Of a stretch of DNA of 64,000 nucleotides, positions 44,032 through 53,820 are shown one piece after another. The notes under the pieces are model-generated. The model was not told the origin of the DNA and ran no database searches. It saw only the letters and a list, made by a program, of their open reading frames with translations. The DNA comes from Rosettibacter sp964572725 (lineage in GTDB: Bacteria; Bacteroidota; Ignavibacteria; Ignavibacteriales; Melioribacteraceae). How positions within the stretch are numbered: the stretch's first letter is position 1; every line of letters begins with the position of its first letter. Location of the stretch: the NCBI GenBank assembly GCA_964572725.1, contig CAZNFW010000012.1, forward strand, positions 4,138 through 68,137. Direction: 5' to 3'. The position numbers and the translations under genes were made by a program.

Positions 44032-46136
44032 TTAGTAATTTCCTGTAGCATTGTATCTGCAGTTGTTATTACTCTTGCATTAGCTTGAAAACCTCTCTGC
44101 GATATAATCATCTTTGTGAATTCTTCAGACAAATCAACATTTGACTGCTCAAGAGCACCGGATTGAATTGTTGTAACTGAATTTTCTCCTGGAGTGTCAA
44201 TTCTTGGGTCGCCGCTGTTTGCAGCAACATTGTACATATTATCACCAACACTTACTAATGCATTTAAGTTTTTAAATGTTGCAACCATAATTTGAGCAAG
44301 TTTAAGAGAATTACCATTAGAGAAAATTCCAATAATATTGCCATACTGGTCAATGTTAAGATTTGACAAAGCTGCAGAAGCAGAACCATTTTGTGATAAA
44401 GCTGCAATCTGTGAACTTAAGTTTGTTTGTGTAACTCCAGCTGTTCCTTTACCAAAATCGAGATCGATTAATTGAACTTCTGCACCTGTAGCTGGAGTAA
44501 ATGTAATTTGAGGTGTAGGTGGTGTTGTAGTAACTTGATTGCCAGCCTGCCAGATACTTTGTATTTGTCCATTTGCATCAAAATAAATTTCTCCAAATGC
44601 ATTTGGACTTAATGTTCCGCTTGTTGTTGGAACAGAAACAGACCAGCTCCATCTGTTATTATCAACATGTTCAAATTTTATTGAAAGCGTATGCGAGTTA
44701 CCTAAAGAATCAAAAATTGTAACAGCACCTAAAACTGGTTCGGGAACCTCCCCTTTATCTACTCTACTTATTGGATTTGTAGTAGCATTTAAATTTGTCA
44801 ACGAATTTAAATTAATTTTAAAATCTAGTTTATTTGATGAATTTGAAAAATTAACATTTATTGCTGAAGTGCCTTCAATCCCTGTTAATAATCCAGTAAT
44901 ACTATCAAAAGCTAATTTTATTTTTCCATCATTACTGTCACTATCATTACTTGCAGTATTTTCATTGTTTACTAATAATCCATCACTATCAAAAACTTTA
45001 TAGTAATAATACCAATCAGAACCATCAAATTCATAATAATTGACTAGGTAAAAGTCTTTACCATCTTTGCTATAAATTTTATTACCAGTTATAGGCTGTA
45101 TAGTCCTATCTACATTCGTACTACCAGCTAAGTTAGTTAGTTCAGTTAGATCAATTTTGAATTTTAAATCTGGGAAATCAGGGCCATCTGGTGGAACGCT
45201 AGCATCATATAATCCTATGTCAACTATATCTGTTCCATCAAAATCAATCGATTCTGTTTTATCATTTGTAGATGACACTGAACTTTGTTGGCTATTGTAT
45301 ACTTGATATTTGAAATCCCATTTATTTGTGGTAGTATTATACTCAAATTTATAATACAAATAATAAGGTACATTTTTATTATCATAAACAACCATTTCTT
45401 TATAACCACTTACAATATCAGGATCTGTAGAACTTGGATTTGGATAAGGTGTTGTAGTATCTGAACTGCTTAAATTACCAAAAATTTTCAGATTATAAGT
45501 ATAACCATCATCAGGATATTTTGAATTAATTGGTGCAGTATTACTTAAGTTACCAACTAAATCTACAACATCTGTTCTAATTGTAGGCGAACTGCTTTGC
45601 AAGTTTCCACCCCATGCTACATTTGTAGTCTTTACTGCAGGCAGTCTCATGTTTTTATCAATTACAATATCCTGCAAAGTTGTTCCCGGAGGAATTTCAC
45701 CTAAGCCGTTTGCAATTTTACCTTGAACTACTGCACCATTTTGCGGATTAACAAGTTTGCCGTCTGCATCAAATATAAATGCACCAGCACGAGAATAAAG
45801 CTGTTGACCGTTGCTCTTTAATATAAACAATCCCGGTCCCTGCAATGCTAAATCTGTAGTAATACCAGTTCTTTCAAATGTTCCTTGATTCCAATTGCGG
45901 TCAATTGAATTAATCTTGGTACCTAATCCAATTTGAAATGAGTTAGTTCCACCAGTATTTGCTGTTGGATTGGTACCAGCTTTAACGAATTGATTGAAAG
46001 TATCGCTGAAAGTAACTCGTGAACCTTTGTAACCAATTGTGTTAACATTAGAAATATTGTTACCAATAACATCCATCATAGATTGATGGTTACGAAGACC
46101 GGACACTCCGGCAAAAAGAGAGTTTAGAAGTGCCAT
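44019..46136 (-). CDS. flgE: Flagellar hook protein FlgE
   Basis: 705 residues, large for FlgE (E. coli 402). N-terminal SLFAGVSGLRNHQSMMDVIG and NNISNVNTIGYKGSRVTFSDTF, FlgE N-terminal core, a long variable middle (about 190-470) with two related blocks containing YYYKVFD/YKFEYN-type segments and Asp/Ser/Asn-rich loops, then TIFDSLGNSHTLSIKF and the canonical C-terminus (QSGALEQSNVDLSEEFTKMI, RGFQANARVITTADTML). Start is supported by AGGAGG 6 nt upstream. A structured 98-nt leader precedes it. Confidence 0.96.
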   Translation of the reverse strand: MALLNSLFAGVSGLRNHQSMMDVIGNNISNVNTIGYKGSRVTFSDTFNQFVKAGTNPTANTGGTNSFQIGLGTKINSIDRNWNQGTFERTGITTDLALQGPGLFILKSNGQQLYSRAGAFIFDADGKLVNPQNGAVVQGKIANGLGEIPPGTTLQDIVIDKNMRLPAVKTTNVAWGGNLQSSSPTIRTDVVDLVGNLSNTAPINSKYPDDGYTYNLKIFGNLSSSDTTTPYPNPSSTDPDIVSGYKEMVVYDNKNVPYYLYYKFEYNTTTNKWDFKYQVYNSQQSSVSSTNDKTESIDFDGTDIVDIGLYDASVPPDGPDFPDLKFKIDLTELTNLAGSTNVDRTIQPITGNKIYSKDGKDFYLVNYYEFDGSDWYYYYKVFDSDGLLVNNENTASNDSDSNDGKIKLAFDSITGLLTGIEGTSAINVNFSNSSNKLDFKINLNSLTNLNATTNPISRVDKGEVPEPVLGAVTIFDSLGNSHTLSIKFEHVDNNRWSWSVSVPTTSGTLSPNAFGEIYFDANGQIQSIWQAGNQVTTTPPTPQITFTPATGAEVQLIDLDFGKGTAGVTQTNLSSQIAALSQNGSASAALSNLNIDQYGNIIGIFSNGNSLKLAQIMVATFKNLNALVSVGDNMYNVAANSGDPRIDTPGENSVTTIQSGALEQSNVDLSEEFTKMIISQRGFQANARVITTADTMLQEITNLIR

Positions 46137-46142
46137 ATTTAA

Positions 46143-46213
46143 CCTCCTTTAGATTTTTGATTCGGCTTCAGTCAGTCCACCGAATCTGGAGCGTCCTCGG
46201 AAGGTCCCGCTCC
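46143..46213 (-). promoter_or_regulatory. Structured flgE leader with two GC-rich hairpins
   Basis: In the RNA sense: hairpin 1 GGAGCG/CGCUCC (46213-46188) with an inner CCU-UCCG-AGG stem, then hairpin 2 GAUUCGG/CCGAAUC (46186-46159) with a 14-nt loop containing GGA, then AGGAGG (46148-46143). GC content is far above the surroundings. No U-tract follows, so it is not a terminator. It may protect flgE mRNA or bind CsrA. Confidence 0.6.
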
Positions 46214-46234
46214 ATTGTTTATTACTTTAGTTAA

Positions 46235-46612
46235 TTAAAATGCAAAAACTACACTGTCAATATTTGTAAAAACATTATCGTTCGAGTTTTCGACCTCGAT
46301 TGCAGTTACAACAGTACGATTCGGAATATTGACAATAAATGCAGTGTTATTCATCAATATTAAAGAATCACGCGAACCTTTTGCTTCTGCTTTTTCTACA
46401 GCATTCTGAATCTTTGCAATTTCTTCTTCACTTAATTGAATCTTTCTTGATTCTAATCTTTTCATTGCATGGTTCGAAAATTTTATTTTCTCAAGCTCTT
46501 CCTTAAATATCGAATCAAACGAAGCTTTAACGGGGTCGCGATGATTTCTTACCGAATCGCTGCTGCCTGTAATCGGAATAAATGGAACAGATATTCCATT
46601 AATTTCCGGCAT
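46235..46612 (-). CDS. Flagellar operon protein, TIGR02530/DUF3766 type
   Basis: 125 residues. The core KFSNHAMKRLESRKIQLSEEE, KIQNAVEKAEAKGSRDSLILM and AFIVNIPNRTVVTAI matches the small flagellar operon protein found between flgD and flgE in many bacteria. Role not established; it probably assists hook assembly. The ATG shares 1 nt with the flgD stop and has GGAGGTGATG 4 nt upstream. Confidence 0.85.
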   Translation of the reverse strand: MPEINGISVPFIPITGSSDSVRNHRDPVKASFDSIFKEELEKIKFSNHAMKRLESRKIQLSEEEIAKIQNAVEKAEAKGSRDSLILMNNTAFIVNIPNRTVVTAIEVENSNDNVFTNIDSVVFAF

Positions 46613-47289
46613 TATTCATCACCTCCCTGTTTATTGACAATTTCAAGTATATCTCCTGCAGAATATTGAACTCCATTAATTATTAACATCGTACTGTTTT
46701 CAGAATATTTAACACCATCAATTAAACCTACTACATAAGAATTAATACTTACTGCTTTGTCACTAAAATCAGTTGCAATCACTTCAAATTTATAATCCCC
46801 ATTTAAAACTTTTTCACCATTATTATCGGTTAAATCCCATAAAAGTTTATTGCTTCCTTTTCTGTTTGATGCTTCAATTGATTTAATAAGAGTTCCATAT
46901 TGATTGTAAATATTTACTTTAACATTCTTTATTCCATCAGGAAGTTCATATCCAATTCCAAAATTTTCCTGACCATCAACTTTTATTTCATTGCTATTAA
47001 CTTTTACTTCTTTGCCAATCAAATTAGCAAGCATTGTGTTATTAATTGACTGTGTGAGCATATAATTTGCATCAATGCTTTGCTTTAAATATTGATTGAG
47101 ATTTGTTATTTGTTCTAATGATGTAAACTGTGCTAACTGTGCAGCATATTCAGTTCCATTCATTGGATTTAATGGGTCTTGATTTTTTAATTGAGCAATC
47201 ATCAGTTTTAAAAAATCATCTTTGCCCAAAACACTTTTATTCGAAGATACAGCCGCAGTGTTCGAATTATTATTAATCTCGCTTACCAT
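46612..47289 (-). CDS. flgD: Hook assembly scaffold protein FlgD
   Basis: 225 residues. The N-terminal secretion/capping region LGKDDFLKLMIAQLKNQDPLNPMNGTEYAAQLAQFTSLEQ is canonical, followed by a FlgD Ig/tudor domain (about 90-215, with LLWDLTDNNGEKVLNGDYKFEV). It caps the growing hook. It starts 9 nt after fliK. Confidence 0.97.
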   Translation of the reverse strand: MVSEINNNSNTAAVSSNKSVLGKDDFLKLMIAQLKNQDPLNPMNGTEYAAQLAQFTSLEQITNLNQYLKQSIDANYMLTQSINNTMLANLIGKEVKVNSNEIKVDGQENFGIGYELPDGIKNVKVNIYNQYGTLIKSIEASNRKGSNKLLWDLTDNNGEKVLNGDYKFEVIATDFSDKAVSINSYVVGLIDGVKYSENSTMLIINGVQYSAGDILEIVNKQGGDE

Positions 47290-47298
47290 TTCTGCCTC

Positions 47299-49797
47299 TC
47301 ATATTAAATAATCATAAGTATTATAGCCCATCAATTTCTTTGTAGATGGAGCTTTTGAATTTTCTACTTTAATTTCTTTGTTGTAAGATTTTGAATAAGA
47401 TTTTTTTCTGATATTAGAATTTCTCAATGATTTTTGTTCATAATTTCCAAGACTTACATTTACATCATTAAGCTGAATGCCTGATGACTGCAATGAATTT
47501 TTTAATTGTTCAATGTTATTCTGAATTAACTGCTTAGCCTGTTCGTTATCAACTTCAATATTTGCACGCAATTGATTTTCTATATAATCAATCGAAAGAG
47601 TAAGCTTTCCAAGATTTTCTGGATTCAATTGGAATGTAATGCTGTGCTTATTTCCGCTGCTTATATATTTTGCAATTTCATCACTAATTTGATTTGCATT
47701 AATTACTTTTAATGATTCTTTTAGATTTCCAAATTCATTATGAATTTTGCTTTTTAATGTGTTTGTCTGATTATCAATAACTTCAACTTTGTTATTTGAA
47801 CTTTCATGAGGATTTGACTGGAAATTTTTGGGAATTTCTTTTGAAATGCTTTGTTCAAACTTATTTACATTCTTTTCAGAATCGTTAGCAATGGATTCTG
47901 TCTGCTGTAAAGTTTTCTTTGTCCCCTTTTCATTTTTACTATCTTTAGCAGAATTAAATTCATTTGCATTAGAAGATTGGTTTATTTTAATTTCATTAAT
48001 TCTCAAAGTTTGAGAATCAACATTTTCATTTAATCCGTGTTTTGTATTTAAATTAATTTGATTTGTTTTTGTATCAACTTTATTACTTTCATCTAAATTA
48101 TTCTTATTGACTAATTTCGTTTCATCAGAAACATCTGATATTTGATTCTTTTTATTTTCATTTATAAAAGATTTTAAACTTGTTTTCGAAAAGCTTTCAA
48201 TTAACTTTTCTGGCTCTGCTCCTTTAATTAGTTCAACACTATCAGAAATTGTATTTTGATTACTATTAACTTCATTTGAATAAGATTGATTCTTGATATT
48301 TCCTGCTGTTTTATTATCTAATTTTTGACTGGCTTTTTTTACTTCAATTTTTATGCTTTCTATATTCAATTCATTTGCAGTAAACTCACTTTTAATATTA
48401 GCAAAATCTTTTTTAACAGCTTCTGCAGATTTATTATCAATAACTTCTGGATTGAACTTCTTTATATCTTGTTTAGTCACATCTTTAATAATTCTTACCT
48501 TTGAAAATTTTCCTCCAGTTAATAAACTAAAATCTATTTCTGAACTTGCTAAAGGAAGAGTAATATTTTCTCTTGAAGGATTACCTTTATTTAAAGACAG
48601 AGAAGAATCATCAGATGTAGTTTCTATTTCATTTTTTATGTCTTTTTGTCGATAAACAGGATTTTCACCTGCAAAATTCTTAGTCACTTTAATCTGATTT
48701 AGTTTATTTTCAGAATTATTCTCTTTTAAATTAGAATCACTATTAACTTCCTTATAAGCAACAGAATTTGAACTGTTAGTCGATTCACTTCTTTTAACTG
48801 GATTAATTACGCCAGCAATTTTTGATGAATCTATTTCATTATTCGTTAACACCTCATTATTATTTTCTACAAGAAAATCATTTTCATTAGAGGTGTATGA
48901 CTTATCATTCCTGTAAGGCGAATAAATAAAATTATTATTTTCAAAAGAAGTATGAATTACTTCTAATTTATAATACTTTTCTCCAGAATTATTTTCTAAT
49001 TGATTTTCCACAGCCGGATTCTGCACTTTAAGTTCATTCACTTTTGATTTTTCTAATTCATAAAAATTACTTAGAACTGTATCATAATTCTGGAAATTAT
49101 TCGAAGCAATTAAATCATTCTGCGATTTACTTACCTGTGATTTCTTGTTGATTTTATTCTTGCTTTCGTCATAAGGCTCTATGCTTGAAATTGTTAGTGT
49201 TAATTTTTCTCCTTCTGTTTTAAGAGTAAGACTAAAAATATCTTTATTATCAATAGAAGTTATTATTGCTTCAGGATTAAAGCCAATAAAATTATATTCA
49301 CTTGTGTAAGAAGAATTTATTTGATTGCTTTCAACTTCTTTTTCATTGAGATATACAATATTTGTATCATAAGAATCACCTGTTTTTGAAAAATCTTTTT
49401 GTTTGAGTGATTCATTTATCTTGTTGAAAAATTGTTCCAAATTTTCTCTATCAATGATAAAAATTTTCGAAGTGATATGAGCAGAATTAATATTAACTGC
49501 ATTGGAATTTGATACAAGAGCTGTATTTTCTAATAATTCAATTGCCTGCTGAATGCCTTCTACTGTCTCTTTATTTGATTTTGTGATTGTTAAATTTTTC
49601 AAATCATTTACATCAAGAAGAATTTCTTTTTCCGTTGTTGAATTTATTTCCGTCAGATTGGATTCAAATTCTTCTTCGCAGATTTTTATTATGTCTGAGA
49701 ACAAATAACTTTTGTTAGAGTTATTCGATGAACCGATAAAGTTCTTATTCTCAACTAAAAATGCTTTATCAAAAAATAATGGATTAAAGTTCATCAT
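47299..49797 (-). CDS. fliK: Hook-length control protein FliK
   Basis: 832 residues, very long for FliK (E. coli 375). About 1-650 is low-complexity and rich in Asn, Ser, Lys and Glu, as expected for an unfolded ruler. The C-terminal Flg_hook domain (about 680-790) is clear: KHSITFQLNPENLGKLTLSI, ANIEVDNEQAKQLI and LKNSLQSSGIQLNDVNVSLG. It measures hook length and triggers FlhB switching. The long ruler and the large FlgE go together. It overlaps the MotE-like gene by 4 nt. A FliA-like match lies 100 bp upstream (49897-49923). Confidence 0.93.
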   Translation of the reverse strand: MMNFNPLFFDKAFLVENKNFIGSSNNSNKSYLFSDIIKICEEEFESNLTEINSTTEKEILLDVNDLKNLTITKSNKETVEGIQQAIELLENTALVSNSNAVNINSAHITSKIFIIDRENLEQFFNKINESLKQKDFSKTGDSYDTNIVYLNEKEVESNQINSSYTSEYNFIGFNPEAIITSIDNKDIFSLTLKTEGEKLTLTISSIEPYDESKNKINKKSQVSKSQNDLIASNNFQNYDTVLSNFYELEKSKVNELKVQNPAVENQLENNSGEKYYKLEVIHTSFENNNFIYSPYRNDKSYTSNENDFLVENNNEVLTNNEIDSSKIAGVINPVKRSESTNSSNSVAYKEVNSDSNLKENNSENKLNQIKVTKNFAGENPVYRQKDIKNEIETTSDDSSLSLNKGNPSRENITLPLASSEIDFSLLTGGKFSKVRIIKDVTKQDIKKFNPEVIDNKSAEAVKKDFANIKSEFTANELNIESIKIEVKKASQKLDNKTAGNIKNQSYSNEVNSNQNTISDSVELIKGAEPEKLIESFSKTSLKSFINENKKNQISDVSDETKLVNKNNLDESNKVDTKTNQINLNTKHGLNENVDSQTLRINEIKINQSSNANEFNSAKDSKNEKGTKKTLQQTESIANDSEKNVNKFEQSISKEIPKNFQSNPHESSNNKVEVIDNQTNTLKSKIHNEFGNLKESLKVINANQISDEIAKYISSGNKHSITFQLNPENLGKLTLSIDYIENQLRANIEVDNEQAKQLIQNNIEQLKNSLQSSGIQLNDVNVSLGNYEQKSLRNSNIRKKSYSKSYNKEIKVENSKAPSTKKLMGYNTYDYLI

Positions 49798-50384
49798 TGC
49801 ACGCTAATTATTCTATTTGCCACTTCTGGTTTAAGTTCTGCAATTATTTCTGCTGCTTTTTTCTTTTTCATCGAAAAGATTATGTCTCTTGCTATATTAT
49901 CGGAATAACTCTGAATAATTTTAGCAGCTTTTTTTGAATCCATGGCTTCATAAAGTTTGACTGTATTTTTAACCCATGCTTTATATGCACTATCTTTTTT
50001 TATTGCTTCTTTACTTTTATCAGGTTGAACATTAATGGGAACAACTTGTTTGGTTTCTTTTTCTGCTTTCAATTTTTTTAATTCTTCCAATAAAGTACGC
50101 AAACTATCAATCAATACAGAATCTCTTACATTCATCGACAACATATCGTAAGCTGAATTTTCTTTATTCGATTGAATTGGCTCAGATTGTCCATGTTTCA
50201 AATTCGCAGCACTTTTACTTTTGTTAACAGGAGTTGTTTTTGGATTCCCAGATTGAGCATTGGTTACAGGTGTAAAATCAAATTCAAAAACATTTCTGTA
50301 ATTAGATGCTGCATAAATCATCAATAATGTCACTATAATAAATGCAGCAGTAAAAGCAAAACCATAAATAATTTTTTCTTTCAC
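49794..50384 (-). CDS. MotE/YlxF-like periplasmic protein with MgtE-N domain
   Basis: 196 residues. N-terminal TM anchor (about 7-26), a disordered Ser/Asn-rich stretch, a helix with Leu/Glu/Lys heptads (about 88-112) and a C-terminal MgtE_N-like domain (about 135-196: KLYEAMDSKKAAKIIQSY, AAEIIAELKPEVANRI). MotE in proteobacteria stabilises MotC; YlxF in Bacillus lies at the same place between fliJ and fliK. Start is GTG at 50384, overlapping the fliJ stop (GTGA). Confidence 0.8.
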   Translation of the reverse strand: MKEKIIYGFAFTAAFIIVTLLMIYAASNYRNVFEFDFTPVTNAQSGNPKTTPVNKSKSAANLKHGQSEPIQSNKENSAYDMLSMNVRDSVLIDSLRTLLEELKKLKAEKETKQVVPINVQPDKSKEAIKKDSAYKAWVKNTVKLYEAMDSKKAAKIIQSYSDNIARDIIFSMKKKKAAEIIAELKPEVANRIISVQ

Positions 50385-50818
50385 GATTCTTTCCTGTTAA
50401 AATTATTTATAGCAATATCATTAAGTTGTTTCAATTCTTCTCTATTTGTTTCGAACAAAAATTCTTCATATTGTTTTTCTTTCAATGTTTCAAGTATTTT
50501 TTTTTCTTTTTTGCGTTCAAGTAATTCGCTCATTTTTTGTGACTTCTTTGTTTTCCAGTCTTCTATCTTTCTTCCTAAATTCGTAATATCTTTTTCTAAG
50601 GTTTTGCAAAGTGATTTTGCACTTTTATAATCAATTGCTTTTATCTTACCGCTGTTAATTTTTTCTACAAGCATTTTTCTCTTCGTTATTAATTTTATCT
50701 TTTCATCTTCGAGCTTTGCAATTTCTTTTTCAATCTCTGAAATTTCTTTCAATATTTTTTTTTCAAGTACTTCTTTAATTCTTAATATTGATTCATACTT
50801 ATAAACAAACTTTGACAT
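50381..50818 (-). CDS. fliJ: Flagellar export protein FliJ
   Basis: 145 residues, an antiparallel coiled coil throughout, with FVYKYESILRIKEVLEK at the start. FliJ links the FliI ATPase ring to FlhA. Placement after fliI (1-nt overlap) supports the call. Confidence 0.9.
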   Translation of the reverse strand: MSKFVYKYESILRIKEVLEKKILKEISEIEKEIAKLEDEKIKLITKRKMLVEKINSGKIKAIDYKSAKSLCKTLEKDITNLGRKIEDWKTKKSQKMSELLERKKEKKILETLKEKQYEEFLFETNREELKQLNDIAINNFNRKES

Positions 50819-52140
50819 CAGTTATCCATTATATGATATAATTTATCTATTGTATCAGGATAATTTGCTTTTTCAAAAATATCCTGCTTAAGAAATGTTC
50901 TTAATTGATTAATTTTACTAATAGCTCTATCAATTTGCGGATTGCTACCCTTTACATATGCTCCTATGTTAATTAAATCTTCTGCTTCTCTGTAAGTTGA
51001 GAGCAATTCATTGAATGCCATAATTTTTTTATAATGTTCCTGATCAATAATATCTGGCATTACTCTGCTTACACTTTGCAGAGTATCAATAGCCGGATAA
51101 TGTCCTTTATTTGCAAGTTTTCTTGAAAGAACAATGTGTCCATCTAAAATCGAACGAACTGCATCTGCAATTGGTTCGACCATATCATCGCCATCAACAA
51201 GAACAGTATAAATTCCTGTTATTGAACCACGTTCAGAATTTCCTGCACGTTCGAGAAGTTTTGGCAGAAGTGCAAAAACAGAAGGTGTATATCCTTTTGT
51301 TGTTGGTGGTTCTCCAATTGTCAATCCAATTTCTCTTTGAGCCATAGCAAAACGGGTTACAGAATCCATCATCAACATTACATCCAAACCTAAATCTCTA
51401 AAATATTCGGCAATAGTTGTTCCAACATATGCGCCTTTAACTCTGATTAATGGAGATTTATCACTTGTTGCTACAACAACTACAGAACGTTTTAAGCCTT
51501 CTTCGCCTAAATCTTTTTCAATAAATTCTCTTACTTCTCTTCCGCGTTCGCCAATTAAAGTAATTACATTTACATCTGCACTTGTATTTCTTGCAATCAT
51601 ACCAAGAGTAACACTTTTACCAACACCACTTCCTGCAAAAATTCCTATTCTTTGACCTTTGCCAATTGTTAATAATCCATCAATTGCACGAATTCCTGTT
51701 TGAATTGGCGTAGTAATTCTTTTTCTTTCAAGTGGATTCGGAGGTTCGCGATGTGCTTCTCTGTACGAAGTATAAAAAATTTCTCCTTTTCCATCGATAG
51801 GATTTCCAAGTCCATCAATCACTCTTCCAAGCAGTTCTTTTCCCACTCCTACTGTAAATCCTTTACCTGTTGCTTTAATTTCACAAGCTGGTGAAATATT
51901 ATGAACTTCTCCGAGAGCAATAGATAAAACTTTTCCGTTCTTAAAACCAACTACTTCCGATTTACAGATTTCATTCCCATTCTGGTCAACAATTGTGCAT
52001 ACTTCACCCATAACAACATTTGGTCCCACAGATACAATAATTAATCCTACAACATCAACTACTTTCCCATTTACTTTTAATGTATCAGATTTTGAAATTA
52101 CTTTCTGATATCTTTCAAATATGTCGCTTACTATATTCAT
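50818..52140 (-). CDS. fliI: Flagellum-specific ATPase FliI
   Basis: 440 residues. Walker A GIFAGSGVGKSVTLGMI (about 165-181), Walker B VMLMMDSVTRFAMAQ, and the signature PPTTKGYTPSVFALLPKLLERAG. It is homologous to F1 beta and forms the export ATPase hexamer with FliH and FliJ. It overlaps fliH by 4 nt. Confidence 0.98.
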   Translation of the reverse strand: MNIVSDIFERYQKVISKSDTLKVNGKVVDVVGLIIVSVGPNVVMGEVCTIVDQNGNEICKSEVVGFKNGKVLSIALGEVHNISPACEIKATGKGFTVGVGKELLGRVIDGLGNPIDGKGEIFYTSYREAHREPPNPLERKRITTPIQTGIRAIDGLLTIGKGQRIGIFAGSGVGKSVTLGMIARNTSADVNVITLIGERGREVREFIEKDLGEEGLKRSVVVVATSDKSPLIRVKGAYVGTTIAEYFRDLGLDVMLMMDSVTRFAMAQREIGLTIGEPPTTKGYTPSVFALLPKLLERAGNSERGSITGIYTVLVDGDDMVEPIADAVRSILDGHIVLSRKLANKGHYPAIDTLQSVSRVMPDIIDQEHYKKIMAFNELLSTYREAEDLINIGAYVKGSNPQIDRAISKINQLRTFLKQDIFEKANYPDTIDKLYHIMDN

Positions 52141-52760
52141 TTTTCTTTCTTAGGAATACTTTCTTCTAATTTTTTTCTTAATTCATCAAGTTGACTTGAA
52201 ATTCTGGCATCAACATTCCCAATTTCTGTTTCTACCAGACAACCTCCTTTTTCAATTCTATTATCGGGTTCAAATTTTATTTTATTGAATGAACTATTGT
52301 TCAAAAGATTTTTGCTGTACTCATTCAATTTATCAAGGTCATCAGGATTTAATTTAATTTTTACTTCATTTGCTCCAATAATTTTTGATATTGCTGCTTT
52401 GAGATTTTCATTTATTAAAGTCTCTATTTCAATTTCACGCTGAAGTATTTTTTTAGATATTTCATATGCAGTATTTATTACAAGACTTTCAAAAGCTGTT
52501 TCAAATTCTTCCATTCTTTCATCATATGCAGAGAGTATGTTATAGACTTCTTCATATTTCTTAAAAAGTTTTTCAGAAAAATCTTTTTCTAAATCTCTTT
52601 TTAATTTTTGTTGACCATCATTAAAACCTTTCTTATAAGCATCCTCAATTTTTTTTTGTAATGATTCAGCTTCTCTTTCTTCCTGAACTGAATCTTCGCC
52701 AGAGAGTACTTTTACAATAGGTTTGGATTTTCCAGCTGTAACTTTCAGAATATTAGACAT
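52137..52760 (-). CDS. fliH: Flagellar assembly protein FliH
   Basis: 207 residues. About 25-90 is a long coiled coil; the C-terminal domain (about 95-200) has AYEISKKILQREIEIETLI and IEKGGCLVETEIGNVDARISSQLDEL, typical of FliH/YscL. It holds FliI at the export gate. It overlaps fliG by 8 nt. Confidence 0.94.
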   Translation of the reverse strand: MSNILKVTAGKSKPIVKVLSGEDSVQEEREAESLQKKIEDAYKKGFNDGQQKLKRDLEKDFSEKLFKKYEEVYNILSAYDERMEEFETAFESLVINTAYEISKKILQREIEIETLINENLKAAISKIIGANEVKIKLNPDDLDKLNEYSKNLLNNSSFNKIKFEPDNRIEKGGCLVETEIGNVDARISSQLDELRKKLEESIPKKEK

Positions 52761-53820
52761 AAACTTCTTCTGGACCTCCTCTTATGTTAAGAGAAATTTC
52801 TCCGGCTTCTTCGAGTGCTTTTATAACATCAATAATTCTTGCTTGTGCTGCTTCAACTTCTTTTAATTTTACCATTCCCATGTATTGTAATTCTTCTTTT
52901 AATAAATCGGCAGCACGTTCAGACATATTCTTGAATATTTTTTCTTTAAGTCTATCATCAGCAATTTTAAGAGCCAGAGCCAGATCTTTCCTGTCAACCT
53001 CACGCAATATTTTTTGAATATCCCTGTCAGCAATATTGATAATTTCATCAAATATGAACATTAATCTTTTTACTTCATATGCAACTTCTGGATCTTTTTC
53101 TTCAATTCGATTAAGAATTTCTTTTGTAAGAGATACATTCAATCTATTTAAAATTCCTGCTAAAGTTTTTGGTCCGCCAAGTTTTCCAACTGATTGACTC
53201 ATTGACAGGCCTGCAATTTCATCAACAACATGTTCAATTTGTTTTAATGTTTGAGGAGCAATTTTACCCAAAGTTGCAATTCTGAATGCCACATCAATTC
53301 TCAAATCTTCTGGAAGTTCTTTCAATGCAGCAGCAGTCTGGTCAGGACTCAACTGAGAAAGAATCAATGCCATTGTTTGAGGATGTTCTTTATTTAAAAA
53401 ATTGATCAATTGAGCAGGTTCAGCTCTTTTAAGAACATCAAAACCTTTAAGTGTTGTAAGTCTTTTAACTTTTTCAATAATTTCCTGTGCTTTGGGTTTG
53501 CCAAAAGTTTTTTCTAAAATTGCCTCGGCATAATCAAGCCCGCCTTCAAGAACATATTCACGAGCAGTAACCATATTATAAAATTCTTCTATAACACTGT
53601 CAGCAACTTTTGAAGGGACATTTTTTACTTTTGTAATTTCAGCTGAAAGAATTTCAATATCAGCCGGGTCAAGATGTTTTAAAACTGCTGAGGCGGCTTC
53701 TACATTCAAAGCAACCATCAGCATTGCAGCTTTTTGCAGACCTGTTATTTCAGATTGCTGATCCTGTTTCTGTGGTACTTGTACATTTGCATTAGATTTC
53801 ATATTCATGCATCCATGCAT
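52753..53820 (-). CDS. fliG: Flagellar motor switch protein FliG
   Basis: 355 residues. N domain with LQKAAMLMVALNVEAASAVLKHL, middle armadillo domain with NFLNKEHPQTMALILSQLSP (EHPQ motif), and C domain with the charged torque helix FDEIINIADRDIQKILREVDRKDLALALK. It forms the upper C ring and receives torque from MotA. The ATG at 53820 lies 29 nt inside fliF; ATGs at 53808 and 53802 are alternatives. Confidence 0.97.
   Translation of the reverse strand: MHGCMNMKSNANVQVPQKQDQQSEITGLQKAAMLMVALNVEAASAVLKHLDPADIEILSAEITKVKNVPSKVADSVIEEFYNMVTAREYVLEGGLDYAEAILEKTFGKPKAQEIIEKVKRLTTLKGFDVLKRAEPAQLINFLNKEHPQTMALILSQLSPDQTAAALKELPEDLRIDVAFRIATLGKIAPQTLKQIEHVVDEIAGLSMSQSVGKLGGPKTLAGILNRLNVSLTKEILNRIEEKDPEVAYEVKRLMFIFDEIINIADRDIQKILREVDRKDLALALKIADDRLKEKIFKNMSERAADLLKEELQYMGMVKLKEVEAAQARIIDVIKALEEAGEISLNIRGGPEEVYV

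Noticed and set aside
46159..46213. The flgE leader hairpins as an intrinsic terminator
   Set aside because: Neither hairpin is followed by a U-tract, and flgE has a strong SD immediately after, so they look like leader structure.
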